Below are positions 39,869-46,110 of a stretch of DNA of 64,000 nucleotides, piece after piece (the stretch's first letter is position 1; each line of letters starts with the position of its first letter). Below the pieces are notes generated by a model that saw only the letters and a list, made by a program, of their open reading frames with translations, did not search any database and was not told where the DNA came from. Source of the stretch: Chitinophaga fulva (GTDB lineage Bacteria; Bacteroidota; Bacteroidia; Chitinophagales; Chitinophagaceae); contig NZ_JABBGC010000004.1 of the NCBI RefSeq assembly GCF_012927205.1, forward strand, positions 248,001 through 312,000. The letters run 5' to 3'. A program made the translations under genes and the position numbers.

Positions 39869-39982
39869 ATGATCCTCACTGATTTACTGCTATTCCTGCT
39901 CCAATTGCTGTTTGGCGGCGGTAACACAAATCCTGGTGGTGGTGAACATGGCTGTGGTTGCGGTTGCCACCATCACCACTAA
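39869..39982 (+). CDS. array peptide C (37 aa), Leu-rich helix and Gly/Cys/His tail
   Basis: Begins MILTDLLLFLLQLLFGGGNT, then NPGGGEHG, then CGCGC and four His. The core is fully hydrophobic, and the tail is a strong candidate metal binder. It shares the GGNTNPG element with peptide B. The ATG lies 25 bases after the leader element. Confidence 0.72.
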   Translation: MILTDLLLFLLQLLFGGGNTNPGGGEHGCGCGCHHHH

Positions 39983-40000
39983 AAGACCCGTAAACTATTT

Positions 40001-40236
40001 TTGCTCTTGAATCCCCTTGGCTTGTCTGCCTCCCCCAGACGCATGAACAATGAGACAGCCGAAAACCATGTAAAAGTTAGCTGATATTAGAACCTCTTTC
40101 TTATGGTCCTCGATGTACTCTTTCCCCTGTAGCCAGGTTATTTTGCGTAGCTGAAATCCGCACTGGGAGGCATTCGGCTAAAGAGCATGCTGCGTTTGTT
40201 ACCCGTAGAGCCATGACCGAGGTCATGGCTTTTTTT
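40001..40236 (+). repeat. conserved ~235-bp 3' segment, copy 3
   Basis: The third copy; its leader-like motif (40054-40082) and terminator are retained. An extra base near 40126 breaks the minus-strand reading frame seen in the other two copies, so conservation is not at protein level there. Confidence 0.75.
40209..40236 (+). terminator. terminator of unit C
   Basis: AGCCATGACC / GGTCATGGCT with GA between, then seven T. Confidence 0.88.
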
Positions 40237-40249
40237 AGGCAGATATTGT

Positions 40250-40263
40250 AATGAATAAAATGA
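40250..40263 (+). promoter_or_regulatory. AATGAATAAAATGA box upstream of unit D
   Basis: Identical to the box before unit B, ending 39 bases before TTG at 40303. Confidence 0.5.
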
Positions 40264-40316
40264 ACGGTAGAGCTATCAATGGATTAACTGAACGGGTAAT
40301 TATTGCGGGGAAGCAC

Positions 40317-40323
40317 TATTTTG
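40317..40323 (+). promoter_or_regulatory. weak -7 box of array unit D
   Basis: TATTTTG aligns with TACATTTG of units A-C but lacks one base. A hairpin GGCCGG/CCGGTC (40330-40347) follows at the expected start. Confidence 0.45.
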
Positions 40324-40348
40324 CAGTGTGGCCGGTTGGTTCCGGTCA

Positions 40349-40381
40349 TTGGGATCGCTGAAAACCAAAAAAAGAGTAAGC
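40349..40381 (+). ncRNA. conserved leader element, unit D (with A-U variant pair)
   Basis: TTGGGATCGCTGAAAACCAA-AAAAAGAGTAAGC. Here the final triplet is AGC, pairing with GCT as U-A, where units E-H have C-G at the same pair: a compensatory change. It lies 23 bases before the ATG. Confidence 0.82.
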
Positions 40382-40404
40382 TCAGAATCTTTAATCGTTT
40401 CCGT

Positions 40405-40467
40405 ATGTTTAACACAATTCTCAACGCTTTCCTGAAGTTTCTGCACACTGTTATTGGTGCCCTGTAA
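40405..40467 (+). CDS. array peptide D (20 aa), hydrophobic, PSM-like
   Basis: MFNTILNAFLKFLHTVIGAL. It is short, hydrophobic and amphipathic, with one Lys and one His; the pattern recalls phenol-soluble modulins, but no relation is established. The ATG lies 23 bases after the leader element. It lacks the Gly-Gly end of its siblings. A terminator follows at 40545. Confidence 0.7.
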   Translation: MFNTILNAFLKFLHTVIGAL

Positions 40468-40544
40468 TCCCAGCAGATACAGGACAGTCAATGCTCTTGT
40501 ATGCTGTGATTACGGAAGACATTTTTTTATTCGTATTACAAAAG

Positions 40545-40570
40545 AGCCGCGAGTAACCCGCGGCTTTTTT
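40545..40570 (+). terminator. terminator of unit D
   Basis: AGCCGCG / CGCGGCT stem with a 7-base loop and six T. Confidence 0.85.
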
Positions 40571-40723
40571 GTGTTTTATGATGAGTTAAATAATTAGGAT
40601 TCCTGTTTTTCGGTGATGATTTTTACAGATATGATATTATTTCGGAAGATGTTTAGTGTTACCTGCAGACCTTGTAAATAGCGTGTTCAGGGGATTGAAC
40701 AAAGCGTGTGTTTTTGATAACAG

Positions 40724-40737
40724 AATGAACAAAATGA
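40724..40737 (+). promoter_or_regulatory. AATGAACAAAATGA box upstream of unit E
   Basis: The same box as before units B, D and H. A weak promoter pair (TTG at 40748, TATTTTTA at 40774) lies downstream, and a hairpin TTGGTT...AACCAA leads into the element. Confidence 0.5.
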
Positions 40738-40798
40738 ATGTATGTTATTGTGTGAATAGCCCTTATTTTTAACATGTTGGTTCCTCCTATGAAACCAA

Positions 40799-40831
40799 TT
40801 GGGATTGCCGAAAACCAAAAAAAGAGTAGGC
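40799..40831 (+). ncRNA. conserved leader element, unit E
   Basis: The 33-nt element with GCC and GGC (C-G pair), 23 bases before the ATG. Confidence 0.82.
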
Positions 40832-40854
40832 TAAACAGGAGTAATTCCATTTTT

Positions 40855-40923
40855 ATGAACTTACTGAACCAACTGCTTGCAGCTATCGTTGCTCTGCTGA
40901 AATCTCTGCTGGGCGGCCTGTAA
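40855..40923 (+). CDS. array peptide E (22 aa), Leu-rich with LLGGL end
   Basis: Begins MNLLNQLLAAIVALLKSL and ends LGGL. It is a hydrophobic helix with one Lys and a terminal Gly-Gly-Leu. Units F and G encode the same peptide with Gln in place of Lys. The ATG is 23 bases after the leader element. Confidence 0.72.
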   Translation: MNLLNQLLAAIVALLKSLLGGL

Positions 40924-40991
40924 TTACTGATCGTCCCTAAGGGAACTGCACTGTTTCCGGTTCTATTTCCCTTACAAACGTATGTAACTAA

Positions 40992-41024
40992 TTGGGATCG
41001 CCGAAAACCAAAAAAAGAGTAGGC
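40992..41024 (+). ncRNA. conserved leader element, unit F
   Basis: TTGGGATCGCCGAAAACCAA-AAAAAGAGTAGGC; GCC and GGC pair. It lies 24 bases before the ATG. Confidence 0.82.
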
Positions 41025-41048
41025 ATAACAGGTGAAAATCCATTTTCT

Positions 41049-41117
41049 ATGAATTTACTGAATCAACTGCTCGCAGCTATCGTCGCTCTGCTGCAATCTC
41101 TGCTGGGTGGCCTGTAA
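41049..41117 (+). CDS. array peptide F (22 aa), identical to G
   Basis: Begins MNLLNQLLAAIVALLQSL and ends LGGL. It differs from E only by Lys to Gln at position 16 and is identical to G. It has no promoter of its own that I can see, so E-F-G may be one transcript. Confidence 0.72.
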   Translation: MNLLNQLLAAIVALLQSLLGGL

Positions 41118-41185
41118 TAACTGATCGTCCCTAAGGGAACTGTACTGTTTCCGGTTCTATTTCCCTTACAAACGTATGTAACTAA

Positions 41186-41218
41186 TTGGGATCGCCGAAA
41201 ACCAAAAAAAGAGTAGGC
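41186..41218 (+). ncRNA. conserved leader element, unit G
   Basis: Identical to the element of unit F, 24 bases before the ATG. Confidence 0.82.
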
Positions 41219-41242
41219 ATAACAGGTGAAAATCCATTTTTT

Positions 41243-41311
41243 ATGAATTTGCTGAATCAACTGCTCGCAGCTATCGTCGCTCTGCTGCAATCTCTGCTGG
41301 GTGGCCTGTAA
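41243..41311 (+). CDS. array peptide G (22 aa), identical to F
   Basis: The same peptide as F. The first codons differ silently (TTG for TTA), and the rest is identical, so the peptide sequence is kept while DNA drifts. A terminator follows at 41374, the first after unit E. Confidence 0.72.
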   Translation: MNLLNQLLAAIVALLQSLLGGL

Positions 41312-41373
41312 TTACTGGCCTTCCGTAAGGGAACTGTCTATCCTTAGTTCGATTTCCCTTGCAACGCATTTAG

Positions 41374-41402
41374 CTCCGGGACTTGTTCCCGGAGTTTTTT
41401 TT
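41374..41402 (+). terminator. terminator after unit G
   Basis: CTCCGGGA / TCCCGGAG with a 5-base loop and eight T. It probably ends an E-F-G transcript. Confidence 0.88.
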
Positions 41403-41607
41403 AGTAGGAGTCTCATTTGCTTTCATCCCGTATCATACGGGAATTACAACACGTTATCCCTAACCAGGGAACGTTTATAGAAGAATTCCTACGCTCGCGA
41501 AAAAAACTTTTCAGTTGGAATGTTACACCGCTCCCGGAGGTCTCCAGGGGGCCTTTTGTCTTTGCAGGAAAGAGAGAAAATACGCTGCTATGCAGCCAGT
41601 GCAGAGG

Positions 41608-41649
41608 AATGAACAAAATGATCAAAAACCCTGGAAATGAACAAAATGA
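41608..41649 (+). promoter_or_regulatory. two AATGAACAAAATGA boxes upstream of unit H
   Basis: Copies at 41608-41621 and 41636-41649, 28 bases apart (start to start). A weak -7 box TAAATTCG lies between them and the element. Upstream, 41403-41607 holds two hairpins (CCCGTAT/ATACGGG and AACGTT...AACGTT) but no gene. Confidence 0.5.
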
Positions 41650-41706
41650 GCTCATGCTAATTACGGAAGAGCTTTTAAATTCGGCACCGGATGTTAAGAT
41701 TACCAA

Positions 41707-41739
41707 CTGGGATTGCCGAAAACCAAAAAAAGAGTAGGC
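41707..41739 (+). ncRNA. conserved leader element, unit H
   Basis: The 33-nt element with C at position 1 (loses the outer U-A pair) and GCC/GGC. It lies 22 bases before the ATG. Confidence 0.8.
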
Positions 41740-41761
41740 ATAACAATGAAAACCTAAAACT

Positions 41762-41848
41762 ATGGATTTGCTGAACCAATTGCTCGCACTGATCTTAGGA
41801 TTGCTAAAATCATTACTGGGCGGTATCGGTGGTGGTTTACCTCTGTAA
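41762..41848 (+). CDS. array peptide H (28 aa), Leu-rich with Gly-rich end
   Basis: Begins MDLLNQLLALILGLLKSLLG and ends GIGGGLPL. The helix is like those of E-G, with a Gly-rich C-terminal extension. The ATG lies 22 bases after the leader element. A strong hairpin at 41890 probably terminates it. Confidence 0.72.
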   Translation: MDLLNQLLALILGLLKSLLGGIGGGLPL

Positions 41849-41889
41849 GAGGCAACCGGATGCACCGTATCTGCTTTAACTAATTCAGG

Positions 41890-41937
41890 AACCGCTTCGT
41901 TTTGCTGCATAGGCACAAAACGGAGCGGTTGCCTTTT
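41890..41937 (+). terminator. terminator-like hairpin after unit H
   Basis: AACCGCTTCGTTTTG / CAAAACGGAGCGGTT (one G-U pair), 11-base loop, then GCCTTTT. It is long and strong, though the T-run is short. Confidence 0.7.
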
Positions 41938-42377
41938 GGGGAGTATTGGCCTGCTCAGTCCTCGCATGTTTTGTTCAGGACCGCTTATGCAAACGATGTA
42001 CTACCTATAATTGTATGGCATCCTTCCTATTTTGATTATTTTCCATGTATTTCTCATTCCGACGCTGACCGGGATGGGTATTTCATATAGTCCGGATGTT
42101 TGAAGGCAGTCGCCCAGGACGATCGGGCACGTATTCCGGGGGCTGCACGACAGTGTTAAGCAGGTTGTTTATTCACCGAACCGGACAGTGTTCAATTTTC
42201 CTGTTATTTTGCCTGGGGAGGAGTGGAGGCCTGCTGCTTTTACCGGGGCTACAGCTAATGGGAAAAGCAGGTCCTGCCGCTAAACAGGGAAAGCGTCCAT
42301 TGCAGGAGCCCGTTTGGACGTCCCGGGCGCCTGCGGGCAACAAATACAATTTTTCTCCGGAGGGGGCTGAAAAATTT
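41938..42377. other. 440-base gap, no supported gene
   Basis: One frame of 128 codons crosses it (42096-42482), but its composition (runs of Gly, Arg and Leu with no domain) is not protein-like. I see no repeat or RNA. Confidence 0.5.
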
Positions 42378-42407
42378 TTTGTTTTGATTTTTGTTTTCCT
42401 ATATTTG
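42378..42407 (+). promoter_or_regulatory. distal promoter of the S10 operon, with possible 9-codon leader ORF
   Basis: TTTG (42378-42381), 18 bases, TATATTTG (42400-42407). Downstream at 42453-42482 lies a 9-residue ORF (MNVFGGLIA), which may be a leader peptide. A second, stronger promoter is at 42563. Confidence 0.5.
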
Positions 42408-42562
42408 TCGAAACCAGCATGTCAACTAAGCGTAAGACTTAATACGCACAAAATGAATGTTTTCGGCGGCCTAATCGCATAAAATCCGTACCCCACACCC
42501 CGCTTTCCCGTGACCATGGCAAACTTCTGCCGGGTATCTTTTTATTTTTTTCCAGAGATTTA

Positions 42563-42594
42563 TTTGCCAATTCAAAAAAACCGGGTTACCTTTG
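42563..42594 (+). promoter_or_regulatory. promoter of rpsJ
   Basis: TTTG (42563-42566), 20 bases, TACCTTTG (42587-42594), followed by CCCTCCC as at rpsL. The rpsJ ATG is 47 bases downstream. Confidence 0.85.
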
Positions 42595-42640
42595 CCCTCC
42601 CAAATTGTAAAGGGAAAAAACACGAAGAAGTTCATTGCAT

Positions 42641-42946
42641 ATGTCTCAGAGAATAAGAATCAAGCTGAAGTCCTACGATCATAACCTGGTAGACAAGTCT
42701 GCTGAGAAGATCGTTAAAACCGTGCGTAACACGGGCGCCGTGGTAACAGGTCCAATTCCTTTACCTACAGAGAAGAAAATTTTTACGGTACTGCGTTCTC
42801 CGCACGTAAATAAGAAAGCGCGCGAGCAGTTCCAGTTGTGTACTCACAAGCGTTTACTGGACATCTATACCTCCTCTTCCAGGACTGTAGATGCGCTGAG
42901 TAAGCTGGATTTACCTTCTGGGGTAGAAGTTGAAATTAAAGCATAA
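42641..42946 (+). CDS. rpsJ: 30S ribosomal protein S10
   Basis: A 101-residue S10, a 30S-head protein that also joins NusB in antitermination. The block RIRIKLKSYDHNLVDKSAEK and GPIPLPTEKKIFTVLRSPHV are diagnostic. I start at MSQRIR, which is standard; an ATG six bases upstream is possible. It leads the S10 operon; a structured 194-base gap separates it from rplC. Confidence 0.97.
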   Translation: MSQRIRIKLKSYDHNLVDKSAEKIVKTVRNTGAVVTGPIPLPTEKKIFTVLRSPHVNKKAREQFQLCTHKRLLDIYTSSSRTVDALSKLDLPSGVEVEIKA

Positions 42947-43140
42947 GGACAACAGCAAGGCTGGGCAAAAGGCCCGCCTTTTACTGATTTTATGGTTATT
43001 GGTTGATTTTCAACCAATAACAATTTTAACAAATAACACATAGGTCGCGCCTTCTGGGCGGCCGCCCAATAAATGTATTTAACCGCCCATCCTGGGGATA
43101 GCTAGAAATCCCCCAGGCGCTGGGTAAAATCATATATAAA
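42947..43140 (+). promoter_or_regulatory. structured leader between rpsJ and rplC
   Basis: The 194-base gap holds an 11-bp perfect hairpin (GTTATTGGTTG / CAACCAATAAC, 42995-43021), a TGGGCGG that can pair with CCGCCCA at 43062 or 43083, and a third hairpin CCTGGGG / CCCCCAGG (43091-43117) just before rplC. It is a candidate site for ribosomal-protein feedback; which protein binds is not known. Confidence 0.5.
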
Positions 43141-43758
43141 ATGAAAGGTATTATTGGTAAAAAGATTGGTATGACCAGTATCTTCGAGTCCAATGGTAAG
43201 CAAACTGCTTGCACCATTATCGAAGCAGGTCCCAACGTTGTAACACAGGTAAAAAGCCTGGAATCAGATGGTTACAATGCAATTCAGGTTTCTTTCGGTG
43301 AGAAGAAAGAAAAACACACTACAAAAGCTGAGCTCAATCACTTCGCGAAAGCAAGCACCTCTCCCAAACGTTTTGTTAAAGAATTCCGCAATCCGGACGT
43401 ACAGAAAGCCCTTGGTGAATCTATCACCTGCGAAATCTTCGCTGAAGGTGAATCTGTTGACGTAGTAGGCACTTCCAAAGGTAAAGGCTTCCAGGGTGTT
43501 GTTAAACGCCACGGTTTTAGCGGTGTGGGTGAAGCCACCCACGGCCAGCACGACAGAAGCAGGGCTCCTGGTTCTGTAGGCGGTTCCTCCTATCCTTCCC
43601 GCGTTTTCAAGGGCATGCGTATGGCCGGCCAGACAGGTAACGAAAGAGTGAAAGTGAAAGGTCTGAAGATCCTGAAAATATTCCCTGAAAAGAATTATAT
43701 CCTGGTAAGTGGTTCCGTTCCCGGCCACAATGGTTCAATCGTTTTAATCCAGAAGTAA
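43141..43758 (+). CDS. rplC: 50S ribosomal protein L3
   Basis: A 205-residue L3, an early-assembly protein near the peptidyl-transferase centre. The opening GIIGKKIGMTSIFESNGKQT and the core GKGFQGVVKRHGFSG, with GQHDRSRAPGSVGGSSYPSR, are characteristic; the last contains the loop that approaches the active site. It follows a structured leader and is one base from rplD (spacing 43758/43760). Confidence 0.97.
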   Translation: MKGIIGKKIGMTSIFESNGKQTACTIIEAGPNVVTQVKSLESDGYNAIQVSFGEKKEKHTTKAELNHFAKASTSPKRFVKEFRNPDVQKALGESITCEIFAEGESVDVVGTSKGKGFQGVVKRHGFSGVGEATHGQHDRSRAPGSVGGSSYPSRVFKGMRMAGQTGNERVKVKGLKILKIFPEKNYILVSGSVPGHNGSIVLIQK

Positions 43759-43759
43759 C

Positions 43760-44398
43760 ATGCAACTTGATATTTTAAATATAGAAGGTAAGAAAACCGG
43801 AAGATCCATCGAACTTCCTGAGGAGATCTTTGGTGTGGAGCCTAACAACCACGTAATCTACCTGGCTGTTAAACAATACCTCGCCGCTCAGCGTCAGGGT
43901 ACCCACAAGGTAAAAACCAGAGCTGAAGTAAAAGGTGCTTCCCGCAAACTGCACAAACAAAAAGGTACTGGTGGTGCCCGTAAAGGTAACATCCGTAACC
44001 CACTGTATAAAGGTGGTGGTACCATCTTCGGTCCCAAACCTCATGGTTGGGGTATCAAACTGAACAGAAAAGTGAAAGATCTCGCTAAGATCTCCGCCCT
44101 GTCAGTAAAAGCTAAGGAAAACAGCATCATCATCGTTGAAGATCTGGCGCTGCAGGCTCCTAAAACCAAACAATTCGTTGGTATCTTAAAGAACCTGAAC
44201 ATCAATGTAGACGGTAAGAAGACTATGTTCATCACACCGGAATACAACGATAGCGTTTATCTGTCTTTAAGAAACATCCCTACTGTAGACGGAGCTATGC
44301 TGAGCGATATCAATACTTATGATATCATGAACAGCAACTACCTCGTGTTCACAGAAAGCGCTGCTAAAATCTTCACTGAAGAGCCAGCAGAAGCATAA
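43760..44398 (+). CDS. rplD: 50S ribosomal protein L4
   Basis: A 212-residue L4 of the large subunit, lining the exit tunnel through its extended loop (KTRAEVKGASRKLHKQKGTG followed by GARKGNIRNPLYKGGGTIFG). The C-terminal globular part runs to FITPEYNDSVYLSLRN. In enteric bacteria L4 represses the S10 operon at the leader; the rplC leader here may be a site for such control, but this is untested. Confidence 0.97.
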   Translation: MQLDILNIEGKKTGRSIELPEEIFGVEPNNHVIYLAVKQYLAAQRQGTHKVKTRAEVKGASRKLHKQKGTGGARKGNIRNPLYKGGGTIFGPKPHGWGIKLNRKVKDLAKISALSVKAKENSIIIVEDLALQAPKTKQFVGILKNLNINVDGKKTMFITPEYNDSVYLSLRNIPTVDGAMLSDINTYDIMNSNYLVFTESAAKIFTEEPAEA

Positions 44399-44467
44399 GG
44401 TGTTGTAAACCAATTCAATAACAAAGCTACAAAGCTCACAGCTTAAAAGCTATAAGCTATAAAGAAG

Positions 44468-44767
44468 ATGAAACTTTCAGACGTTTTAATCAAACCGGTA
44501 GTAACCGAAAAGGTGAACAAAGCCACCGAAAAATTCAACCGCTACTACTTCATTGTTGACAAAAAAGCCAACAAACTGGAGATCAAAAAAGCAGTGGAAG
44601 AATTCTACGGTGTAACCGTACAGGATGTGAATACTGCCGTAATGCCGGGTAAAGCTAAATTCCGCTTTACTAAAGCCGGTTTCATTGCAGGTAAAAAACC
44701 GTCTTTCAAAAAGGCGATCATCACCCTCGCATCTGGTGAAACTATAGATCTGTATGCTAACATGTAG
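44468..44767 (+). CDS. rplW: 50S ribosomal protein L23
   Basis: A 99-residue L23, at the tunnel exit, where trigger factor and SRP dock. The opening KLSDVLIKPVVTEKVNKATE and the KANKLEIKKAVEEFYGVTV block are standard. The gap from rplD (69 bases) contains short AAGCT repeats but no clear hairpin. Confidence 0.97.
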   Translation: MKLSDVLIKPVVTEKVNKATEKFNRYYFIVDKKANKLEIKKAVEEFYGVTVQDVNTAVMPGKAKFRFTKAGFIAGKKPSFKKAIITLASGETIDLYANM

Positions 44768-44855
44768 TGCCGTTCCGGCCTGAACAGCCGGGATGTGGAT
44801 GTATATACAGATCACGATTTATATTTATCAATAACATTTAACTTTTTAGGAAGTA

Positions 44856-45689
44856 ATGGCACTGAAGAAGTTCAAACCAATGACGGCCGGTACCCGCTGG
44901 AAAATAGGCAACGCTTACGCTGAGCTGACTACGGATACCCCCGAAAAAAGCCTGCTCGAGCCCGCTAAAAGAAGCGGCGGTAGAAACGCTCAGGGTAGGA
45001 TGTCTATGCGCTACATCGGTGGCGGTCACAAAAAAGCTTACCGTGTGGTAGACTTTAAACGTGAAAAGACTGATATCCCCGCTACAGTTAAAACTATCGA
45101 ATACGATCCTAACCGTAGTGCATTCATCGCGCTGGTAAGCTATGCAGACGGTGAAAAACGTTATATCATCGCTCCACAAGGCCTCCAGGTTGGCAGCACC
45201 GTTATTAGCGGTGAAAATGTTGCCCCTGAAGTAGGTAACGCCCTGCCGCTGAAAAACATGCCGCTGGGTACTGTGGTGCACAATATCGAACTGCAGCCTG
45301 GTAAAGGTGGTGCTATCGCAAGAAGCGCCGGTGCCTACGCTCAGCTGTCGAACAAGGAAGAAAGATACGCTGTACTGAAAATGCCTTCCGGTGAACTGCG
45401 CAAAGTGCTGAACACCTGTAAAGCAACTGTAGGTACTGTTTCCAACTCCGATCACGCCCTGCAATCTATCGGTAAAGCAGGTGCTAACCGTTGGAGAGGT
45501 ATCCGCCCACGCAACCGTGGTGTAGCCATGAACCCTGTAGATCACCCGATGGGTGGTGGTGAAGGTAAATCTTCCGGCGGCCATCCTAGATCCAGAACAG
45601 GCAAATATGCGAAAGGTCTGAAAACCAGAAAACCGCATAAGAGCTCTGATAAACTGATCATCAGCAGGAAAAACGGTAAAAAATTATAA
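44856..45689 (+). CDS. rplB: 50S ribosomal protein L2
   Basis: A 277-residue L2, needed for subunit joining and peptidyl transfer. The C-terminal region with NPVDHPMGGGEGKSSGGHPR contains the conserved histidine (HPMGGGEG) near the active site. The N-terminal KPMTAGTRWKIGNAYAELTT and SGGRNAQGRMSMRYIGGGHK are usual for the phylum. A small hairpin follows at 45703. Confidence 0.97.
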   Translation: MALKKFKPMTAGTRWKIGNAYAELTTDTPEKSLLEPAKRSGGRNAQGRMSMRYIGGGHKKAYRVVDFKREKTDIPATVKTIEYDPNRSAFIALVSYADGEKRYIIAPQGLQVGSTVISGENVAPEVGNALPLKNMPLGTVVHNIELQPGKGGAIARSAGAYAQLSNKEERYAVLKMPSGELRKVLNTCKATVGTVSNSDHALQSIGKAGANRWRGIRPRNRGVAMNPVDHPMGGGEGKSSGGHPRSRTGKYAKGLKTRKPHKSSDKLIISRKNGKKL

Positions 45690-45752
45690 TATTTCGGAAT
45701 TCGGGTCCTGCTAACCCGGGACCCAAATTTGAAAAATCATAAATAAGAAGAC

Positions 45753-46019
45753 ATGGCTCGTTCCATAAGAAAAGGTCCTTACGTAGACCAGAAATTAGAG
45801 AATAAAATCGAAAAAATGAACGCTGGCACCAAGCGCACAGTTATCAAAACCTGGAGCCGCCGTTCTACTATCACTCCTGATTTCGTTGGTCACACTTTCG
45901 CTGTTCACAATGGCAATAAATTCATTCCGGTTTATGTAACGGAATTTATGGTAGGCCATAAACTGGGCGAATTTGCACCTACACGTAACTTCAGAGGACA
46001 CGCTAACAAGAAAATGTAA
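45753..46019 (+). CDS. rpsS: 30S ribosomal protein S19
   Basis: An 88-residue S19 of the 30S head, beside S13. RSIRKGPYVDQKLENKIEKM and TWSRRSTITPDFVGHTFAVH are diagnostic. It is followed by a 91-base gap with an imperfect inverted repeat before rplV. Confidence 0.97.
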   Translation: MARSIRKGPYVDQKLENKIEKMNAGTKRTVIKTWSRRSTITPDFVGHTFAVHNGNKFIPVYVTEFMVGHKLGEFAPTRNFRGHANKKM

Positions 46020-46110
46020 ATTATAGTCTGAGGTTTGAGGTTTGAGAAGGCTCAAGCCCAATCTCAAACTCCAGACGTCAGACATTAAATAATAAAAGAA
46101 ATTAATAACA

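Larger units (their letters stand above)
40927..41120 (+). repeat. 194-bp tandem repeat, copy 1 (holds unit F)
   Basis: The unit begins CTGATCGTCC and includes the hairpin AAGGGAA...TTCCCTT, leader element and peptide F. It is almost identical to copy 2 at 41121-41314. Confidence 0.85.
41121..41314 (+). repeat. 194-bp tandem repeat, copy 2 (holds unit G)
   Basis: Nearly identical to copy 1 (three to four substitutions). Recent tandem duplication. Confidence 0.85.

Noticed and set aside
38670..41739. CRISPR array
   Set aside because: The recurring unit is 33 nt, but the intervals are 190-570 nt, contain genes and terminators, and no cas genes are near.
42096..42482. A 128-codon ORF before rpsJ
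   Set aside because: Composition is not protein-like, and its end overlaps the promoter and a short leader frame of the S10 operon.
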